From Mesorhizobium huakuii (GTDB lineage: Bacteria; Pseudomonadota; Alphaproteobacteria; Rhizobiales; Rhizobiaceae), in assembly GCF_014189455.1 (NCBI RefSeq), contig NZ_CP050296.1, positions 62,001 through 126,000 of the forward strand: DNA of 64,000 bases, given 5' to 3'. Below, in pieces: positions 57,318 to 64,000 of the stretch. Positions within the stretch are counted from its first letter, which is position 1, and every line of letters begins with the position of its first letter. The notes beneath the pieces are model-generated. The model was not told where the DNA came from. It did no database searches and saw only the letters and a list, made by a program, of their open reading frames with translations. Made by a program: the position numbers and the translations under genes.

Positions 57318-58610
57318 GTGGACCAGATTGTCAATCTGCCAAAGATGGAATCGGATTCCGCCATCGAGACGGCGCTTGGGCTCGATAAAAAGGGGCGAAG
57401 CAAGTCGCGCCGGCGTGGCTGGCTCTATGCATTGCTGACCCTGCTCGTGCTTGCCGCCGGTCTTGGCCTCTATCAATGGTATGCGGGCGCGCCCGCCAAG
57501 ATCGATTACACCACCGTGCCGGCCGCCAAGGCCGACCTCACCGTCCAGGTGTCGGCAACAGGCACGCTGCAGCCGCTCACCCAGGTCGACATTTCCAGCG
57601 AGCTGTCCGGCATCATCCGCTCGGTCTCCGCCGAGGAGAACCAGCAGGTCAAGAAGGGCGACGTGCTGGCGACGCTTGATACGGTGAAACTCGAGGTCCA
57701 GATCGAACGCGCCGAGGCATCCGCCAAGGGCGCCGCTGCCAATGTCGAAGACGCCACGGTGACACTGGCCGAGAACGAAAGCGCGCTGGTACGCGCGGCG
57801 GCGTTGACCAAGCGCGGCATGGCGACCGACCAGTCGCTCGAGGCGGCAACCGCGACACGCGACCGCGCCAAGGCGGCGCTCGATAGCGCACAAGCCAATC
57901 TCGCCATCGCCCAGGCCGATCTCAGGGCGCAGCAGACCGACCTTGCCAAAAGCACGATCTATGCGCCAATCGACGGCATCGTTTTGACCCGTTCGGTCGA
58001 TCCCGGCCAGACGGTCGCCTCCTCGCTGCAGGCGCCGGTGCTGTTCATCATCGCCGCCGATCTCAGAAACATGGAACTGGTGGCGGCGGTCGACGAGGCC
58101 GACATCGGCGCCGTCAAGTCGGGCCAGCATGCCCGCTTCACGGTCGATGCCTTCCCGGACCGGCCGTTCAATGCCGAGATCCGCGACATCTCCTATGCCT
58201 CGGTCACCACGGACGGCGTCGTCACCTACAATGCGCGGCTCGAAGTCGACAACAACGAGCTGCTGCTGCGCCCCGGCATGACCGCCACAGTCTCGGTCGT
58301 CACAAGACAGGCCAAGGATGTGCTCACCGTGCCCGCCTCCGCCTTCCGCTATCGCCCGGCGCAGCAAGCAGCGCGCGCGTGGAGCTTCAGCGACCTGTTC
58401 ACCGGCCGCATGGGCCGTCCGGGCGGCAATCGCCAGCGTCAGGCCGCGACGGCCCCCACCGACGGCTCGCGCACGCTCTATGTGCTGGAGAATGGCCGGC
58501 CGCATCCGGTCAACGTCAAGATCGGCTCGACCGATGGTGAACTGACCGAGATCACCTCAGGCCTGGAAGAAGGCGCGCAGGTCATCACCGCCTCGCAGCC
58601 GCGGAGCTGA
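57318..58610 (+). CDS. MacA/HlyD-type periplasmic adaptor
   Basis: A 430-residue protein with an N-terminal inner membrane helix (GWLYALLTLLVLAAGLGLYQ), a lipoyl-like domain (ISSELSGIIRSVSAEENQQV ... STIYAPIDGIVLTRSVDPGQ), a coiled-coil hairpin of about 100 residues (Ala/Glu-rich) and a beta-barrel region. It bridges an inner membrane ABC transporter to an outer membrane channel. GTG start with AGGGG upstream. No TolC-like gene is in the window. The ATPase gene starts six bases downstream. Confidence 0.9.
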   Translation: MDQIVNLPKMESDSAIETALGLDKKGRSKSRRRGWLYALLTLLVLAAGLGLYQWYAGAPAKIDYTTVPAAKADLTVQVSATGTLQPLTQVDISSELSGIIRSVSAEENQQVKKGDVLATLDTVKLEVQIERAEASAKGAAANVEDATVTLAENESALVRAAALTKRGMATDQSLEAATATRDRAKAALDSAQANLAIAQADLRAQQTDLAKSTIYAPIDGIVLTRSVDPGQTVASSLQAPVLFIIAADLRNMELVAAVDEADIGAVKSGQHARFTVDAFPDRPFNAEIRDISYASVTTDGVVTYNARLEVDNNELLLRPGMTATVSVVTRQAKDVLTVPASAFRYRPAQQAARAWSFSDLFTGRMGRPGGNRQRQAATAPTDGSRTLYVLENGRPHPVNVKIGSTDGELTEITSGLEEGAQVITASQPRS

Positions 58611-58615
58611 GGGCC

Positions 58616-59318
58616 GTGGCCGCCGGCGCGCCCCTCATCACCTTCGACAAGGTCTGGAAGAGCTATGGCCAGGGCGAGGCCCGCGTGCACGCGCTGGCTG
58701 GCGTCGATCTTGCCATCAAGCGCGGCGAGTTCGTCGCCATCATGGGCCCGTCCGGCTCGGGCAAGTCGACGGCAATGAACATCATCGGCTGCCTCGACAC
58801 GCCGACGGCCGGAACCTATTCCTTCATGGGCGTCGACGCCGGCCGGCTCGACCGCAACCGCCGCGCCATGCTGCGCGACCTCTATGTCGGCTTCGTCTTC
58901 CAGGGCTACAATCTGCTGGCGCGCACCACCGCGCCGAAAATGTCGAACTGCCGCTGATCTATCGCGGCGTCGCCGCCCGCGAGCGCCGTGACCTTGCCAT
59001 GCAGGCGCTGGCCCAGGTCGGGCTTGTCGGCCGCGAGCACCACACGCCGGCCGAACTCTCCGGCGGCCAGCAGCAGCGCGTGGCGATCGCGCGTGCCATC
59101 GTCACCAGGCCGACGCTGCTCGTCGCCGACGAGCCGACCGGCAATCTCGACACCGCCCGCACGCATGAGATCATGGAGCTGCTGACAAAGCTCAACAAGG
59201 AGCTCGGCCTGACCATCGCCATGGTCACGCATGAGGCCGACGTCGCCGGTTACGCCGAGCGCACCATCCGCTTCCTCGACGGCCACGTCGCCTCCGACAC
59301 CATGAAGGTAGAGCTGGC

Positions 59319-59322
<4 letters not shown>
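58616..59322 (+). CDS. MacB-type ABC transporter ATP-binding protein (single-base frameshift)
   Basis: The first part has Walker [21 protein letters not shown] and Q-loop [13 protein letters not shown]. The second part, one frame away, has LPLIYRGV, signature [15 protein letters not shown], Walker [13 protein letters not shown] and H-loop VTHE. The break is at about 58933: one base is missing in accaccgcgccgaaaatgtc, where [12 protein letters not shown] should be read. Corrected length is about 235 residues. GTG start at 58616. It overlaps the permease by four bases. Confidence 0.88.
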
Positions 59323-60537
<1,215 letters not shown>

Positions 60538-60660
60538 CAGCGGCCGGCACCGCCACGACCGACAGCTATCCCCAACCTTGGACGCTTGCCTGCACCGACA
60601 ACATTGTCGCCCGCAGGTCGACGATGCTAAGGCGAGACATCTCCGGTCGAGGAACAACGC

Positions 60661-60903
60661 ATGAGCAAAAAGGCGCGACTGATCCTGGTGATGGTCATCA
60701 TCGAGGCAGCCCTGGCAGGCATCTGGTGGTATCTCGCCCGTTACGGAATGGCCAATCCCGATCGCGTCACCGCGGATTTCCAGGCGGTCGTTGGCCAGAC
60801 CATGGGAATGGCCATGGGTGGGTTGCTGGGCATCGGCTTTATCCTGTTCTTCGTCGCGGCCCGCAACGATCGCAAGGCGGCGCAGGACAAGGCGCGCCGT
60901 TAG
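60661..60903 (+). CDS. Small two-helix membrane protein of unknown function
   Basis: An 80-residue protein with two helices (LILVMVIIEAALAGIWWYLA and GMAMGGLLGIGFILFFVAAR) and a basic C-terminus (NDRKAAQDKARR). An AGGAAC lies about seven bases before the ATG. Not recognised as a named family. It follows the permease by 123 bases and may be independent. Confidence 0.7.
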   Translation: MSKKARLILVMVIIEAALAGIWWYLARYGMANPDRVTADFQAVVGQTMGMAMGGLLGIGFILFFVAARNDRKAAQDKARR

Positions 60904-61003
60904 AGCTGTTCACCGTTTCACAGAAACGGCGAACCGCTCTAACTCTTTGTTCTGACGCAATTTCGGACGGAAAACCGTTCACACTTTTCCTGGAATTGCT
61001 CTA
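60902..61003. repeat. Rhizobial intergenic mosaic-type repeat with two hairpins
   Basis: Hairpin 1: AGAGCTGTTCACCGTTTC with GAAACGGCGAACCGCTCT (60903-60942). Hairpin 2: CAATTTCGGACGGAAAA with TTTTCCTGGAATTG (60959-61000). This two-hairpin arrangement is a well-known intergenic repeat in Mesorhizobium and relatives. It lies between two convergent genes, overlapping the stop codons, and may act as a transcript end. Confidence 0.8.
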
Positions 61004-61717
61004 ATCCTTGCTCGCAAAATGCCATTCGACCAGCGGCTTCATATGCGGCGACAGTCCCTCCGGCAGGTCGGCGGCATGGCGGATGATGATCGGCCCTTCG
61101 ATCTCCGGATCGGTTTCGCTGGCGACGAAGGCAGAGATTCGCCGTGCTATCTCATCAGCCGGCGCCGGCTCGTGATAGCGGCGGAAGATCACCGTGCCGC
61201 TGTTCGTCGACAAAGCGTGGTAGCGTTCGCCCCGTTGGGCATCCGACAGGTCGAGGCCGGTCTCTTCGCGCACCTCGCGGATCATGTTGAAATCGACATC
61301 GACCAGACCGTCGCGGAAATCGACGGGTTCGAAGGAGCCCGCGGCGAAATAGACGCGGCCGGCATTGACCGTTCGCGGTCCCATGCGGATCGCCACCAGC
61401 GCATTGTCGCCGGCGACCAGCATCGCATGGGCATAGGCGTGCTCGGCGCCGGAATTCTCGCGCCGCTTCCGCCACAGCATGAAGGTGGAGTAGTTGACCG
61501 CGTGACAGCGGCCAATCAGGCGGTTGTCGCGCCAGGCAAGTTGCGACAGCAGCACCACCGTGCCGTCGAACAGTGCCGGATTGGCCGCAATCTCGCGCTG
61601 CCAGTTCTCGGCGATCGCCGCTGCATTATCCCTGGCGAAAGGATGCGGGCCGGGATCGAGCCGGACGTCGATGGCATCGACCGGCAGGATGACATTGCGC
61701 GGCAGGTCGAAACTCAT
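61001..61717 (-). CDS. NUDIX hydrolase with degenerate NUDIX box
   Basis: A 238-residue protein. REVREETGLDL matches the second half of the NUDIX box, but the Gly and Glu expected 14 and 8 residues before that Arg are absent (VDVDFNMI instead). It may use a shifted metal site or be a non-catalytic relative. Before it lie a beta-rich domain (VILPVDAIDVRLDPGPHPFA) and TVVLLSQLAWRDNRL. The start ATG 61717 lies five bases after the stop of the endonuclease-type gene, so both are on one transcript. Confidence 0.8.
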   Translation of the reverse strand: MSFDLPRNVILPVDAIDVRLDPGPHPFARDNAAAIAENWQREIAANPALFDGTVVLLSQLAWRDNRLIGRCHAVNYSTFMLWRKRRENSGAEHAYAHAMLVAGDNALVAIRMGPRTVNAGRVYFAAGSFEPVDFRDGLVDVDFNMIREVREETGLDLSDAQRGERYHALSTNSGTVIFRRYHEPAPADEIARRISAFVASETDPEIEGPIIIRHAADLPEGLSPHMKPLVEWHFASKD

Positions 61718-61722
61718 GCCTA

Positions 61723-62835
61723 TCAAACCATATCCAGCGTGATCACCACCGGGCAATGGTCCGACGCTTTTGGCCGGTCCCAGCCGGCGCGCGGAAAACG
61801 CTCGACTTCCTGGCCGGCCGGAAAGATCGTGCGCCAGGGCTGGCCTTTGCGGATGATGTCGGGAACGGCGGTAGCATTCCTCGCAGCAAGTCCCTTGGAC
61901 AGCAGGATATAGTCGAGCTGGCAGAGATGCCGCTCTTCAGGCCCGCGTGTATGATAGAAGGTCCAGCGGTTCATTTCCGGCCGCCGCTCGACGACGTTCT
62001 CGCAGAAGCCGCCAGCCGTCAGCACGTTGATGCAGGACTGGTTCTCGTCGACCACCTCGAAACGATAGCCGTCGACATCGTCGCCCGCGATCTTCACGCG
62101 CTGGCGGTAATCGTTCATGTCGCCGCAGATCGCCCAGCGCTTGTCGGCGGCGTGATCCGCACCGAAACGCTCCTCGATGATCCGGCGTACCGCTAGCGCC
62201 TCCGCCATGCGCACCGGCATCGTCGCCTCGCGCCCATCGAGCCCGTTGCGTGGCGAGCCCATCGACTTGAAATGCACGAGATAGAGCGTCAGCGGCACGC
62301 CACCGACGGTGAGGTCGACTTCCAGGCAGTCGCGCCGGAAAATGCGTTCATTGGCCTGGTTGCCGAGCGCCGCCAGTTCCGGCGTGTGCAGCCCGAACTG
62401 CTCGTAGGTGACGTAGGCGTGGCTGGTCATGCGCACGAATTCGATCGGCTGGCCCTGCGCGGTCTCGTTGCGCATCATCACGGCGACGTCGATGCCGCGC
62501 GAATCATTGCCGGACGTGGTGTATTTCTGGCGATAGCCCTGCCCCACCATCTTGAACAGATAGCCATATTCGAAGGCCTTCAGCGCCTCGATATTGTCGA
62601 CCTCCTGCATGCAAATGATGTCGGCCCGGGTGGCGGCGATGGCCAGCGCCGTCAGCTGGCGCGTGTCGTCGGATTGGGCGATGGCGCGGGCCTGCTCCAG
62701 CATCTTGTATTCGGCCTCGCTCTGGATATCGAAGAGCGCCAGCGTCCGGTCTTCGTTGAGCTGATTGCGATAGCCGGAAAAATCGAACCTGTTCATCAGG
62801 TTCTCGACATTGAAGGTGGCAAGGCGCAGCGACAT
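61723..62835 (-). CDS. Endonuclease/exonuclease/phosphatase family protein
   Basis: A 370-residue EEP-fold enzyme: LRLATFNVENLMNRFDF (Asn), IICMQEVDNIEAL (metal Glu), YLVHFKS, WAICGDMNDY (Asp, Asn) and KASDHCPVVITLD (Asp-His). The family covers Mg-dependent DNases, RNases and phosphatases; with no signal peptide it acts in the cytoplasm. GGAGG lies 13 bases and GGGG about 2 bases before ATG 62835. It is divergent from BA14K and coupled to the NUDIX gene. Confidence 0.88.
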   Translation of the reverse strand: MSLRLATFNVENLMNRFDFSGYRNQLNEDRTLALFDIQSEAEYKMLEQARAIAQSDDTRQLTALAIAATRADIICMQEVDNIEALKAFEYGYLFKMVGQGYRQKYTTSGNDSRGIDVAVMMRNETAQGQPIEFVRMTSHAYVTYEQFGLHTPELAALGNQANERIFRRDCLEVDLTVGGVPLTLYLVHFKSMGSPRNGLDGREATMPVRMAEALAVRRIIEERFGADHAADKRWAICGDMNDYRQRVKIAGDDVDGYRFEVVDENQSCINVLTAGGFCENVVERRPEMNRWTFYHTRGPEERHLCQLDYILLSKGLAARNATAVPDIIRKGQPWRTIFPAGQEVERFPRAGWDRPKASDHCPVVITLDMV

Positions 62836-62930
62836 GCCCCGACCTTTGCCTCCAAGTGCCGGAGAAAACAAGATCGCAGGACCACAAGCCAAGATCGCTT
62901 GGCCCTGGAGGCATTCGCGCCATGGTTGAT

Positions 62931-62955
62931 GGAACCTTTCCGTTCATCCGCCGTT
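62931..62955 (+). promoter_or_regulatory. EcfG (general stress sigma factor) type promoter
   Basis: GGAAC at 62931-62935, 16 bases, CGTT at 62952-62955. This matches the alphaproteobacterial EcfG/RpoE2 consensus GGAAC-N16/17-CGTT exactly. It lies about 70 bases before the BA14K start, on the right strand. Confidence 0.75.
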
Positions 62956-63024
62956 CAGACGCAAGGATCCACAGTAGGCCCATTCCCAGGGTAGGCGTGG
63001 GGCCTGTATCTTTTGGAGAGTGCA

Positions 63025-63612
63025 ATGAATTCGCTCTTTTCTTCCACCATCAAGTCCGGGCTGATTGCGCTCGGCATTGTCTCCGGCATCACGGCACCGT
63101 CCGCTGCCGGACCGATCCTGCAGCCGGACCTGTCGATTCCGACCAGCACTGCGGCGCCGACGATCACTCCGGTTCGCGAGGAATGGGCCGGCGGCAACAA
63201 CCGGGACTTCAACAACGACTGGAGATGGCGCCGTCATGACGGCGGTCGCAATTGGAACCGCGGCAATTGGGACCGTGGCAACTGGAACCGCGGCAATTGG
63301 GACCGTGGCAACTGGAACGGCGGAGACGACTGGCGCTGGCGCCATGGCCGCCGTCACTATCACGGCGGCTATGATGATGGCGCAGCCGCAATCCTGGGCC
63401 TTGGCCTGGGGCTCGGGCTTGGCAGCATGTACAACAACTACAACAGCTACGACTACTATGCGCCACCGCCGCGCCGCCACTATCGCGCCGGGCGGCTTTC
63501 CAACGCCCATGTGCAGTGGTGCTATAGCCGGTACCGGTCGTATCGGGCCTGGGACAACACGTTCCAGCCCTATGGCGGCCCGCGCCAGCAATGCTGGTCG
63601 CCCTATAGCTGA
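63025..63612 (+). CDS. BA14K family secreted protein
   Basis: A 195-residue protein with a signal peptide ([20 protein letters not shown]), a repeat region rich in Asn, Trp, Arg and Gly, a Gly-rich hydrophobic stretch ([15 protein letters not shown]) and the BA14K C-terminus ([20 protein letters not shown], ending CWSPYS). In Brucella, BA14K is an immunoreactive, lectin-like surface protein. Start ATG 63025 has GGAGAG four bases upstream. An EcfG-type promoter suggests stress induction. Confidence 0.88.
   Translation: MNSLFSSTIKSGLIALGIVSGITAPSAAGPILQPDLSIPTSTAAPTITPVREEWAGGNNRDFNNDWRWRRHDGGRNWNRGNWDRGNWNRGNWDRGNWNGGDDWRWRHGRRHYHGGYDDGAAAILGLGLGLGLGSMYNNYNSYDYYAPPPRRHYRAGRLSNAHVQWCYSRYRSYRAWDNTFQPYGGPRQQCWSPYS
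63249..63318 (+). repeat. Tandem 15-bp / 30-bp repeat inside BA14K
   Basis: Units of CGCGGCAATTGGGAC and CGTGGCAACTGGAAC alternate, giving [25 protein letters not shown] in the protein. The near-exact 30-bp period points to recent slippage and likely length variation among strains. Confidence 0.85.
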
Positions 63613-63644
63613 GCTGTAGGCAAGACCGAACAAGGTAAAATGAA

Positions 63645-63666
63645 AACGGCGCCTCGCGGCGCCGTT
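63645..63666 (-). terminator. Bidirectional terminator hairpin between BA14K and ilvC
   Basis: Perfect stem AACGGCGCC / GGCGCCGTT with a TCGC loop. On the minus strand it is followed by TTCATTTTACC, a moderate T-rich tail, so it probably ends ilvC transcription. On the plus strand the tail is CTTATT, weaker, but could end BA14K. Confidence 0.75.
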
Positions 63667-63688
63667 CTTATTGTCGGGCGTGGATCGC

Positions 63689-64000
<312 letters not shown>

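Overview
The window reads as a chromosomal segment of a high-GC alphaproteobacterium of the Rhizobiales, most likely Mesorhizobium or a close relative. The reasons are the alphaproteobacterial order of the complex I operon (nuoA-N with helix-hairpin-helix extras), the birA-rnj-mce-DUF1467-proS-lolC-lolD block that follows it, an aerobic (CobG-type) cobalamin cluster, rhizobial palindromic repeats, a BA14K protein and an EcfG-type promoter. This is inferred from gene content only.

Layout. 1-4.5 kb: 3' end of ppc, a DUF302 gene, two alpha/beta hydrolases and a divergent, frameshifted AraC-type regulator. 4.6-7.6 kb: an overlapping mipA-type outer membrane protein / response regulator / histidine kinase unit. 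7.6-11.1 kb: tRNA-Leu(GAG), lipB, a frameshifted M50 membrane protease, two tiny membrane-protein genes and a GYD-domain gene. 11.2-35.2 kb (minus strand): the nuoA-N operon running into birA, rnj, mce, DUF1467, proS, lolC and lolD, with a probable sRNA between proS and DUF1467 and a lone MBL-fold hydrolase on the plus strand. 35.5-36.7 kb: a YcaQ/AZL-type DNA glycosylase. 36.7-53.1 kb: a promoter and cobalamin riboswitch in front of DUF1636-cobW-cobN-cobG-cobH-cobI-cobJ-(cobK antisense)-cobL-cobE-cobM-cobA-cobB-cobS-cobT. 53.1-56.1 kb: an accessory island with two lower-GC paralogous genes, a duplicated cobT tail, and an ISAs1-type insertion sequence with a 10-bp target duplication. 56.1-64 kb: tRNA-Lys(CTT), a phzF-type gene, a MacAB-type efflux system, a small membrane protein, a repeat, a NUDIX/endonuclease pair, BA14K and the 3' end of ilvC.

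The cob genes carry most of the aerobic route from uroporphyrinogen III to the corrin ring plus lower-ligand attachment. cobF, cobO, cobP, cobQ, cobC, cobD and the chelatase partners of CobN are not in the window. The riboswitch should shut the operon down when B12 is plentiful.

Two features stand out. First, palindromic repeat elements lie inside coding sequences: one of about 139 bp and one of 267 bp in cobN, and a second 267-bp copy in cobG. The two 267-bp copies are read in the same frame and would add about 89 residues each. A hairpin repeat also supplies the N-terminus of cobS. Second, at least nine genes, including the essential nuoD, carry single-base frameshifts. That pattern fits consensus errors better than gene decay, so each apparent pseudogene here should be checked against reads first.
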